Source: Tropicimonas isoalkanivorans | Lineage (GTDB): Bacteria; Pseudomonadota; Alphaproteobacteria; Rhodobacterales; Rhodobacteraceae | Direction of reading: 5' to 3' | Length of the DNA stretch: 64,000 nt | Assembly (NCBI RefSeq): GCF_900112335.1 | Contig: NZ_FOLG01000001.1 | Location: 682,001 to 746,000 of the forward strand | Program-made: the position numbers and the translations under genes | The notes under the pieces: generated by a model | What the model was told of the DNA's origin: nothing | The model's input: the letters and a program-made list of their open reading frames with translations, nothing else | Database searches by the model: none | Shown here: piece by piece, positions 8,430 to 14,866 of the stretch | Numbering within the stretch: position 1 is the stretch's first letter | Layout of the letters: each line of letters begins with the position of its first letter

Positions 8430-8686
8430 CAGACCAGCCCGTAAATGCCGGTGGCCGTGGTGCCGGTGGCCCTCACCCTGACCGGGCGCAGTCCCCGCTC
8501 AACGAGGGGGTCCAGTGCCGCTGACATCTCGTTGCCGGACGCGGAGACGATCACGGCCGTTCCCGCTCCGGTGCAGGTCAACGCCCTGGGCAGGAACGGC
8601 AGATCGGCATTGTCATCCGGGGTGATCGGAATCCAGTCGTCGGCGGGGCCAGTGATGCTGGGGGCGTATCGGGTGAATTTATCCAT
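8429..8686 (-). CDS. Spike-base-like protein (RCAP_rcc01079 type)
   Basis: 85 residues starting MDKFTRYAPSITGPADDW. The layout (PITPDDNADLPFLPRAL, then a beta segment and a final LRPVRVRATGTTATGIYGLV) is that of the small spike-base proteins known from Rhodobacterales GTA head spikes and related phages. It would be a virion decoration anchoring a fibre to the head or tail. The open frame continues upstream to 8845, but ATG 8686 overlaps the previous stop as TAATG and fits the family. Assigned from memory of the family pattern, not by a search. Confidence 0.7.
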   Translation of the reverse strand: MDKFTRYAPSITGPADDWIPITPDDNADLPFLPRALTCTGAGTAVIVSASGNEMSAALDPLVERGLRPVRVRATGTTATGIYGLV

Positions 8687-9072
8687 TACCTTCCTCTGAA
8701 TGCTGAGCGGTTGGAGGCGAAGTCGTCGACCTGCGCCTGTACCCAGGCCGCCGACTTGAGAAGGCGCACGACATTTGCTTGGGAGAACGGAATGGGCTTG
8801 CCGTCTTCCTCGATCTCCCAACCGAGAACGCAGGCGGCGAGGCACTCAAGCCGCAGCCGCTCGCGGGCGTCGGCCGGCACCCTCCCGTCCGGATCGGCGG
8901 CTTCCGCCAGATCGTCGGACAAGCGAAGCCGTGCGCGGTTCTGCGTGGCGCTGTCTGGCCCCGCGATCCGCAACTTGATCCCCGTGGGCTTGCCCGTCAC
9001 GGGATCGGCCAGTTCGAACTCGCGGCCCCGGTCCTGGTCCTGCGCGTCCGCGAGAATGTCACTCAGGTCCAT
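8686..9072 (-). CDS. Phage protein, possible tail assembly chaperone
   Basis: 128 residues starting MDLSDILADAQDQDRG. The pattern DPVTGKPTGIKLRIAGPDSATQNRARLRL followed by an alpha-helical second half with LECLAACVLGWEIEEDGKPIPFSQAN resembles small phage proteins that include tail assembly chaperones. No catalytic residues are evident. ATG 9072 overlaps the portal stop by 14 bases. Its position between portal and protease is odd for a tail chaperone, so the function is uncertain while the gene itself is well supported. Confidence 0.65.
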   Translation of the reverse strand: MDLSDILADAQDQDRGREFELADPVTGKPTGIKLRIAGPDSATQNRARLRLSDDLAEAADPDGRVPADARERLRLECLAACVLGWEIEEDGKPIPFSQANVVRLLKSAAWVQAQVDDFASNRSAFRGR

Positions 9073-10249
9073 CGTCGGTTTCCTTGTCGACTGACGCATC
9101 GGAGGTGATGTTCGGGTTCAGGAATTCGTTGCCGCCCTCACGCGGCAGAAGACCAAGCCAGGCGCGGCCCTCATTGGGGTTGATCGTGCGCGACGAGATC
9201 AGGCTGTTGATGACGGTCGCGCGGGTGTTCAGATCGGCGCGGGTGAGGTCGTCGCGGTCGAAGCGGATCACCTTGCCGGCGCGCTCGTCGGGCAGGAACA
9301 GGCCCCGCCGAAGCGCGCCTTCCATGGCCCGCAGCCACGGCTCAAGGCAGTAGACCAGGAACTCGCGGCCCATTTGTTCGGTGTTGCTCCAGGTTGCACG
9401 GTCCAGTTCGAACAGCATCGACGGCGGCACCCGGAACGCGCGGGCAATTTCGAGGATCTGGAACTTGCGGTTTTCGAGGAACTGCGCGTCGGTGGAGTTG
9501 AACGTAAACGGCTCGAACTCGGCGCCGTCGTAGAGGATCGCCGTCTGGCCGCCGGTGTCTTCGCCCTCGTGGGTCGCGCGCCACGCAGCACGCGCCTTCT
9601 TCACCGACTCCTCACCCATGCCCTTCGGGAACTTGAGTGCCCCCGAGGGCCGGGCGCCACGGCCAAAGAGCCGGGCCGCATGGCGCTCCATCACGAAGGC
9701 AACGCCGATAGCCTCCTTCGCCAGCGTGAGCGGGGCGCGGCCGAAGGGGCTGCGAAGGTGGATGATGTTCGCCGCGGGCTCGGGGCGGTTGCTGATGCGA
9801 TAGCTCGGCTCGCCCGTCACCGGGTCATACTCGACTGAGATGACGCCTTGCGCGTAGCGGATGATCTCCACCGGCCGGCCATTCACACGGTTGACCCAGG
9901 CCATGCCGCCGGCATCGTACCGCAGCGCATCGGCCACGAGATCACGGATCAGCTCGTATCCGCTGGTCCAGTCGTTCGCCGCGCCGGTCAGCAGCGCCGC
10001 TGCCGCATCGTCGTTCAGCGTCTGCCGCTCGTCGGAGGTCTTCACGGCAATGTCGAGACTTGCAACGGCTTCGGAGATCACCCGAATTGCGGAACTGACG
10101 GCCGGTACACGAAGGGCCGCCTCGGCAGAGAGGCTGACACCCGAGTAAGTCGGAGTGGCGCCGAACAATTCGAGCAGCCAGTCCTCAGGAACGCTGAGCG
10201 ACTTCGCTTCGATCTCGGGTTGGTTTTTTTGCTTCGAAAACGGCCACAT
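9059..10249 (-). CDS. Phage portal protein, HK97 family
   Basis: 396 residues. Dodecameric channel at the capsid vertex through which DNA is packaged. I see the family pattern: a VPAVSSAIRVISEAVASLDI helix near residue 50, AGGMAWVNRVNGRP, a central hydrophobic stem region, ILEIARAFRVPPSMLFELDRATWSNTEQMGREF and a C-terminal LISSRTINPNEGRAWLGL. This is the first structural gene after a 270-base gap, so a late promoter probably lies in that gap. Confidence 0.95.
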   Translation of the reverse strand: MWPFSKQKNQPEIEAKSLSVPEDWLLELFGATPTYSGVSLSAEAALRVPAVSSAIRVISEAVASLDIAVKTSDERQTLNDDAAAALLTGAANDWTSGYELIRDLVADALRYDAGGMAWVNRVNGRPVEIIRYAQGVISVEYDPVTGEPSYRISNRPEPAANIIHLRSPFGRAPLTLAKEAIGVAFVMERHAARLFGRGARPSGALKFPKGMGEESVKKARAAWRATHEGEDTGGQTAILYDGAEFEPFTFNSTDAQFLENRKFQILEIARAFRVPPSMLFELDRATWSNTEQMGREFLVYCLEPWLRAMEGALRRGLFLPDERAGKVIRFDRDDLTRADLNTRATVINSLISSRTINPNEGRAWLGLLPREGGNEFLNPNITSDASVDKETDDGPE

Positions 10250-10521
10250 ACCGGAAAGATACCCGGCGGTATGCGGCCCGGTAAGCTGGCCAGATGCAGG
10301 AACTCATTGGTTTTTGGAGGTTTTCGTGGGGTGCGAAAATTCCAGTTTCGGGCAAATGTTGCGACGAGGACCCCGCGCCGGTCCCCCAGGGAGGTGGAAA
10401 GTTGAAGACCACCCCCCCTTGGAACGTTCCCAAGCAATGAGAAGTTTGGGAAGTGAGACAATCCGTTACGCGCGTAACGGTTTCCGGGCGGTGTGTTCCA
10501 ACTTGGAACGCACGATCCATC
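10250..10521 (-). promoter_or_regulatory. Prophage intergenic region with three inverted repeats
   Basis: This 272-base gap separates the early-type genes from the portal gene. It holds a perfect 18-base palindrome CCGTTACGCGCGTAACGG at 10463-10480, a second repeat GTTCCAA-C-TTGGAAC at 10495-10509, and a third site around GGAACGTTCC (about 10423-10432) flanked by TTGG/CCAAG-like arms. These could be operators, an early terminator or part of a packaging site. It probably contains the late structural promoter on the minus strand. Confidence 0.55.
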
Positions 10522-10809
10522 TCACTCGTCGAGATCTTCCAGGTCGGCGAGCGCCTCCCGAACCTTCTCCTTCGCGGCTTCGATGATGATCGGCTTGGCA
10601 TCGCTGAGGATGCGCATCCCTTTGTGGTTCCACCACAGCCGTACTTCGCCCTTGTACCGCACGAGTTGCAGGTCATCGACATGGACGGGCCACATCCCGA
10701 CGCTGAAGGTGGCCAGCAAGACAGCATCGCCCTTGAGCTTTGCCGGTGGCAGGCACATCGCCACGTTGTAGATGCGCGGGTTCGGGTCTCTCGTGAGATC
10801 GCTGGTCAT
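10522..10809 (-). CDS. Prophage protein of unknown function (SpoVG-like pattern)
   Basis: 95 residues starting MTSDLTRDPNPRIYNVAM. The order LKGDAVLLATFSVGMWPVHVDDLQLVRYKGE then a basic strand and a final helix EAAKEKVREALADLE is reminiscent of SpoVG-type RNA/DNA-binding proteins, but similarity is weak. ATG 10809 overlaps the HTH gene stop as ATGA; an alternative ATG at 10824 adds five residues. It is the last gene before the regulatory gap. Confidence 0.6.
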   Translation of the reverse strand: MTSDLTRDPNPRIYNVAMCLPPAKLKGDAVLLATFSVGMWPVHVDDLQLVRYKGEVRLWWNHKGMRILSDAKPIIIEAAKEKVREALADLEDLDE

Positions 10810-11033
10810 TTGGTCCTCATCCATTCATTGAGTTCAGTGCGGGTTGCGAAGTAGCGGCCCGAGCCGGGCGGCTGGTAGATCGGCACGTCGTCTCGCTTGG
10901 CCAGCTTGCGGGCCGTGTCGACGGACACGCCGAGAGCCGAAGCAATAGGGCTGAGCCCCCACAGTCGTTCGGGGCCGCTGGTAATGGCGTCGAAGCGCCA
11001 TGGGTCGAGAGGGGGTTTCCTGTTCATGTTCAT
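10806..11033 (-). CDS. Helix-turn-helix protein (excisionase/MerR-like)
   Basis: 75 residues. The core LWGLSPIASALGVSVDTARKLAKRDDVPIYQP followed by GSGRYFATRTELNEWM is a standard winged HTH of the excisionase/MerR-like kind used by phages for excision or early regulation. A second ATG two codons downstream is an equally good start. It follows the prim-pol gene after about 50 bases. The inverted repeats at 10463-10509 are candidate binding sites for it. Confidence 0.75.
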   Translation of the reverse strand: MNMNRKPPLDPWRFDAITSGPERLWGLSPIASALGVSVDTARKLAKRDDVPIYQPPGSGRYFATRTELNEWMRTK

Positions 11034-11084
11034 TGCTCGTTTCCTCGTTCGGGTGTCGTTTTGCCTGCCTGCCTCCCCTTCCCC

Positions 11085-12125
11085 TTACCCGGGGGGAGAA
11101 GGTGTATAGTGATCTTTGCCGGAATCCGCCATTTGCTCGGCGAAGCGGTAACGGCCGGCTCGCCGTCCACGGATCGGCCTGCTCACCTCCTGAATGAAGC
11201 CTCGCTCTATGAGCACATCGCGTGCACGGATGATGCGGGTGCGGTGCCACGGCGGGCTGCCCGCCTCGCTCATGGCAGTCGGCGCAATGGCGAAATTCGG
11301 CCGCTTGCTGTGCCAGCGCTTGAACATCTGGTAGAGCACCAGCGCTTCCGGCTGGTCGATCAGGTCATCCATGTACCCGTCCTCCGCTGTTATCTGGGGC
11401 TTGCGAAGACCAAGGTAGTTGCGGCCCTCGCACTCGTACCGCCACGCCGAACGGGCGCAGCGCTCCACCTCGACGAGGCCTAGGGGATCGGGGAACGAAC
11501 CGGCCCAGCTTGCCGCCACGTCGATCAGGGCTTCCACGTCATCGCAGAAGCGCGCCTGCGTCATGCAGTGGCGCCAGAGGGCGTTGTTGCGCTCGCCGTC
11601 CTGTACACCCTCAGCCGCCCGTGTGTAGCCGTCCTCCAGCGCGCCTGCGCGGATGGTGGGAAGGTCGTTGAGGTTCGCCACAGACCCGCTCAGGAAGCGA
11701 TAGGCGGCCCCGAGATCTTCACGCCACGACGGCGGGGCGATGGTGAAGCCGCCCCCCAGCACGTCTATGGGCAGGCCCCTGAACGGTCGAATGCGCCGCC
11801 CCTCGCCATTCCCGCGATACCAGAGCTTGCCCTTGCCGCTTGCCGTCCTGATCCTGACCGGGGTATCGCCGAAGCGCTCCACGGCGGACTGCAACCAGGC
11901 ATCTCCGGCGGCGTCCACGTCGACCTCGACTATCCCGCCCATTCGGATGCCGATGCCCTCTGCCCCGGCGAAACGCGGGTTACTGGCCCACGCGCGCGAG
12001 GCATTGGTCCCGGCCCGCTCCCAGTTGCGCACCAGCGGCCTCTTGGCCCTTGCATCCACCGGGAAGGCGACGAGCCCGGCGTTCACGTAGTCGGCAACGT
12101 GCTCCGCGAAGACAGCGTGCATCAC
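11085..12125 (-). CDS. Bifunctional DNA primase/polymerase (prim-pol)
   Basis: 346 residues. The N-terminal half has the prim-pol pattern: YVNAGLVAFPVDARAKRPLVRNWE, then GIRMGGIVEVDVDA with the catalytic D-x-D, a GKGKLWYRG strand and IDVLGGGFTIAPPS. The C-terminal third looks like a winged-helix domain (FKRWHSKRPNFAIAPTAM...IIRARDVLIERGFIQE). No helicase domain is attached, unlike many phage prim-pol-helicase fusions. The frame starts at GTG 12125, overlapping the upstream stop, or at ATG 12122. Confidence 0.82.
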   Translation of the reverse strand: MMHAVFAEHVADYVNAGLVAFPVDARAKRPLVRNWERAGTNASRAWASNPRFAGAEGIGIRMGGIVEVDVDAAGDAWLQSAVERFGDTPVRIRTASGKGKLWYRGNGEGRRIRPFRGLPIDVLGGGFTIAPPSWREDLGAAYRFLSGSVANLNDLPTIRAGALEDGYTRAAEGVQDGERNNALWRHCMTQARFCDDVEALIDVAASWAGSFPDPLGLVEVERCARSAWRYECEGRNYLGLRKPQITAEDGYMDDLIDQPEALVLYQMFKRWHSKRPNFAIAPTAMSEAGSPPWHRTRIIRARDVLIERGFIQEVSRPIRGRRAGRYRFAEQMADSGKDHYTPSPPG

Positions 12126-13054
12126 ACCGCCCCCCCGCCGTCAGGGGCCGGCAGAAGGCCATTGATCATGATGCGGTCGTTCGCTTCGAACTGGCGATCC
12201 AGGGCGAGTTGGTCGCCGTCGATATGCCGCTCGATTGCGGCCCGCAGGATTTCCGCGATAACGTTCGGCGGCAGCGCTTCAAGCTGGCACGTCCCCCCAT
12301 CCCAGGACTTGGAACGACTATCAGTTGTTTTCGGTGGCGCGGTGGGGAGGCCGTATCTGGACACCTGTTCGGCCGTCAATGCGACCCGCTCGAAGGCCAC
12401 GCTGACGAGGCCATGCGGTCGGTCGGACATGACGAAGGCCGTCACGTCTTCGGCCACGCTGTCGAATATGCTTTCCCCGCTGGGATCGAAGTCGCCCAAG
12501 TGCAGAATGGTGGCCTCTTTTTCCATTCGGCAAATGCGATCCGCCAGCCGCTTCTTGGCTGTCAGGCTGTCAAAGCCGCCGGAGGAATAGACAGGCACCG
12601 AATAGGGTTCGGCGACGTGGTAGAGCTGGGGCAACATTCCTGCGGCCTCGCCCCAGACTTCAATATGCAAGTCCTGTCCAGCCAACTTGTCGCGCGTATA
12701 GGTCTCGCCAAGTCGGCGGACGTGTCGCAGGAAGTCATCCCGGTCGACGAAGTGGTCCAGCGAGTAGGTCGTCACGCCGTCGTCGCGAATTGCATCAAAG
12801 CTGATCCAGCGCCCTCGGCGAGCATTGGCGAGGTGGTGGCAGAGCCGCTTGTAGGCGCCTTCCGTCTTGTCATAGCCATGCGCTCCAACCAATCGGTAGA
12901 AAATTTGGCGGATCGTGAGCGGCCAATATTGGCGGTATTCATCCAGCACTTCTTGCGCCTGGCTGAGCAGCGCTCGGGTGCTGGTGCTCGGACGGTAATC
13001 GTCGATATAGCCGCGGGGGCGGAAGTTTTTACGACTTGCCGTAATTTTGCTCAT
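12122..13054 (-). CDS. Spo11/Topo VI subunit A-like protein (TOPRIM)
   Basis: 310 residues from ATG 13054. The N-terminal part has PLTIRQIFYRLVGAHG, matching the 5Y-CAP region that holds the catalytic Tyr of Topo VI-A/Spo11. The second half has TOPRIM features: LHIEVWGEA (acidic residue), VYSSGGFDSLTA and LHLGDFDPSGESIFDSV (D-x-D-x-S-G). Isolated Topo VI-A homologues without a B subunit are known from mobile elements, and this appears to be one. No ATPase partner is encoded next to it. It is the right-most gene of the prophage and overlaps the prim-pol gene, which suggests a role in replication or recombination. Confidence 0.7.
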   Translation of the reverse strand: MSKITASRKNFRPRGYIDDYRPSTSTRALLSQAQEVLDEYRQYWPLTIRQIFYRLVGAHGYDKTEGAYKRLCHHLANARRGRWISFDAIRDDGVTTYSLDHFVDRDDFLRHVRRLGETYTRDKLAGQDLHIEVWGEAAGMLPQLYHVAEPYSVPVYSSGGFDSLTAKKRLADRICRMEKEATILHLGDFDPSGESIFDSVAEDVTAFVMSDRPHGLVSVAFERVALTAEQVSRYGLPTAPPKTTDSRSKSWDGGTCQLEALPPNVIAEILRAAIERHIDGDQLALDRQFEANDRIMINGLLPAPDGGGAV

Positions 13055-13280
13055 GCCGCGAACCCCCAATGGGTCGCGATGATGGGGTGACGCGCCGCGA
13101 GCGATGCGGTATTGTCGTCACGAAGATCCACTTCACACACAATTGCCCCGGTTGCGCACGCCAGCGCGCCGGGGTCTTCGTTCGCACCGGTCAGACCGGG
13201 CTTTGAAACTTTCCCGGAACGTTCACCGTTTGTCGGGGCATGTTTTGAAACACGACCCCCTTGTTTTTCATCGGAAAGAG

Positions 13281-13333
13281 GCCGGATTGCAAATCCGTGT
13301 ACACCGGTTCGATTCCGGTACTCGCCTCCATTT
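13281..13333 (+). repeat. Truncated tRNA-Cys 3' fragment, probable attR
   Basis: The stretch contains an anticodon arm with loop TTGCAAA (anticodon GCA, Cys), a TPsiC arm GGTTCGATTCC, a 3' acceptor strand ACTCGCC and an encoded CCA (before TTTACT). The matching 5' acceptor strand GGCGAGT and the D arm are absent upstream, so it is not a working tRNA. Phage integrases often use tRNA 3' ends as attB, leaving such a remnant at one border. Confidence 0.85.
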
Positions 13334-13636
13334 ACTTTCAATGGGCTTCCGATGCTTGCACATTGATCGCGCCTCCCTTCCCATTGACGTTAAAAACAAA
13401 GCACCTCGCTGCTCTCCAGTCCCCCGCGCTCTCTCAATCTGCCCCGAAGGCGTTCCGTCGTCGCAACTGACGCATCCCGACTCTCTGGTCTGATTGCGGA
13501 CTTGTGCGCCGCGCAGCGCGTGGGTTGCCGATGTCGGCGAGGCGCACCGCCTGCCGCCTCGACGCAGGCCCGCATTGAGACCTTAGCGGGAGTTTTCCCA
13601 TATCAGGCATCCGTTTCACGCCCTATACGAGTTGCC
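13334..13636. other. Non-coding host flank after attR
   Basis: About 300 bases between the tRNA remnant and the acetyltransferase gene. Open frames here have poor start sites and no recognisable product. A promoter for the acetyltransferase is expected, but I see no clear -35/-10 pair. Confidence 0.5.
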
Positions 13637-14152
13637 ATGACCTCCCGACGCACGACAGCCCCGTTCCGGAGTTACAAACCGTCCGACCGGGACTGGATCA
13701 TCCGTGCGAACGTCCGCCACTACGAGAGGATCGACGGGTTCGACCCGAGCTTTGCGGAGGCGGTCTCCAAGGCGCTCGATCTGCTTGAGGAAAGGATCGA
13801 CGACGACACCAGCAAATTCCTGATCGCCGAGGCGGGGGAGATACGCCGCCCGGTCGGCTGCGTCTTTTTCTCCACCGAGCGTGCTGCGGTCGGCCGACTC
13901 CGCCTGTTCTACCTCGAAGAGCCGTTTCGGGGCCTGGGGATCGGCAGGCAGATGATCGAAGACCTGATCGGCCACGCCAAGACACATGATTTCGAGAAGA
14001 TCCTCGTCTCGACCTTCGACCGTCACGAGGCCGCCTGCCGACTCTACCGCAAACTGGGGTTCCGCGAGATGGCAAAAGAACCCGCGACCGCGTTCGGACA
14101 GCTGATGTTCCAGATCGACTTCGAGAAGACCCTGCCCGATCACCCCCAGTAA
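13637..14152 (+). CDS. GNAT family N-acetyltransferase (some fused to MarR elsewhere)
   Basis: 171 residues starting MTSRRTTAPFRSYKPSDRDW. The acetyl-CoA-binding region is clear: LRLFYLEEPFRGLGIGRQMIEDLIGHAK (motif A, with R-G-x-G-I-G), followed by FEKILVSTFDRHEAACRLYRKLGF (motif B). The N-terminal RANVRHYERIDGFDPSFAEAVSKALDL resembles the acetyltransferase half of MarR-GNAT fusion proteins, so its neighbour MarR gene may be a split partner or coincidence. The upstream frame is open to 13502, but ATG 13637 is the natural start. Substrate unknown. Confidence 0.85.
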   Translation: MTSRRTTAPFRSYKPSDRDWIIRANVRHYERIDGFDPSFAEAVSKALDLLEERIDDDTSKFLIAEAGEIRRPVGCVFFSTERAAVGRLRLFYLEEPFRGLGIGRQMIEDLIGHAKTHDFEKILVSTFDRHEAACRLYRKLGFREMAKEPATAFGQLMFQIDFEKTLPDHPQ

Positions 14153-14394
14153 CGGCGCAGGCACTCAACCGCACCGAACGACCATGACGTCGGGACCGGT
14201 CACGACAGCGATGGCAATGAGGGTCGGGAGAGTTGCCCGCTGCGATGTCGCAGCACCGGGCCGAGCCCGTCTGAGCGTTCATAGCCGTCGACCCCGAAAG
14301 CCCGATCCTAACTGGAGACCCCGCTTCGCCACACGAAGGGGCAATAATGTTCGCCTTCCCGTTGAAATCTGCGCACTGTCCATCTAGATAGATC

Positions 14395-14407
14395 GCTAAC
14401 TGTTAGC
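14395..14407. promoter_or_regulatory. Palindrome before MarR gene, probable operator
   Basis: GCTAAC-T-GTTAGC is a perfect inverted repeat ending 15 bases before the MarR ATG. MarR proteins normally bind such repeats over their own promoter, so this is a likely autoregulatory site for the efflux operon. Confidence 0.6.
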
Positions 14408-14422
14408 TGGCTACATGATGTG

Positions 14423-14866
14423 ATGTCTGATTTTGAATCCACCAAGCTCGGCGTTCTCCGCACGCTCATCGCGTTGACGCGCAAGGTGCGTACGCTCTTC
14501 GACGCGCGCACAGGTGAGTATGGCCTGACCGAAGCCCGGGCGCGCTTGCTGCTTCACCTCTCCAAAAGCGGCCCGCTTACTCAGAGCGAACTGGCCGAGG
14601 CTATGGAGGTGGAACGGCCGACCATGGCGCGATTGATCGACGGCATGGAAACCAGCGGAATGGTGCGCCGGGACATCCATCCCGGCGACCGGCGTCAGCG
14701 CCACATCCATTTGACGGACGCGGCCGAGGGTCAGGTGCAGGCTGTTCTGAAGCTGTCGGAGCAAGTGCGCGCGGACGTCCTGGCCGGAATTTCGGAAGAA
14801 GATCTCGCGATCACGCACAAGGTCCTGCTCCAAATGTTCGACAATGTGGTGAAGGCGGGTCACTGA
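14423..14866 (+). CDS. MarR family transcriptional regulator
   Basis: 147 residues. The winged HTH is easy to see: SKSGPLTQSELAEAMEVERPTMARLIDGMETSGMVRRDIHPGDRRQRHIHLTD, including the D-x-R-x-x wing. N- and C-terminal helices would form the dimer interface. The stop overlaps the start of the efflux pump gene (TGATG), so regulator and pump are one operon. It probably represses the operon until a phenolic or lipophilic ligand binds. A GTG at 14420 is an alternative start. Confidence 0.93.
   Translation: MSDFESTKLGVLRTLIALTRKVRTLFDARTGEYGLTEARARLLLHLSKSGPLTQSELAEAMEVERPTMARLIDGMETSGMVRRDIHPGDRRQRHIHLTDAAEGQVQAVLKLSEQVRADVLAGISEEDLAITHKVLLQMFDNVVKAGH

Larger units (their letters stand above)
1..13333. 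mobile_element. Prophage, right part (left end outside window)
   Basis: A block of about 20 minus-strand phage genes (replication-type, portal, protease, capsid, tail, terminase, tape measure) ends at a truncated 3' tRNA-Cys fragment, which I take as attR. Host-type genes start just after it. The tape measure gene runs off the left edge, so the remaining tail genes, lysis genes, integrase and the intact tRNA (attL) are not visible. The order of the structural genes differs from the usual HK97 order because terminase comes late. Confidence 0.9.

Noticed and set aside
13281-13333. Functional tRNA-Cys gene
   Set aside because: The 5' acceptor strand and D arm are missing, so it cannot fold as a complete tRNA.
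13051-13341. 96-codon minus-strand frame running through the tRNA remnant
   Set aside because: Its N-terminal part is the antisense of the tRNA-Cys fragment, a common false gene. A short in-frame GTG at 13140 could open a 29-codon peptide coupled by ATGA to the Spo11-like gene, but support is too weak.
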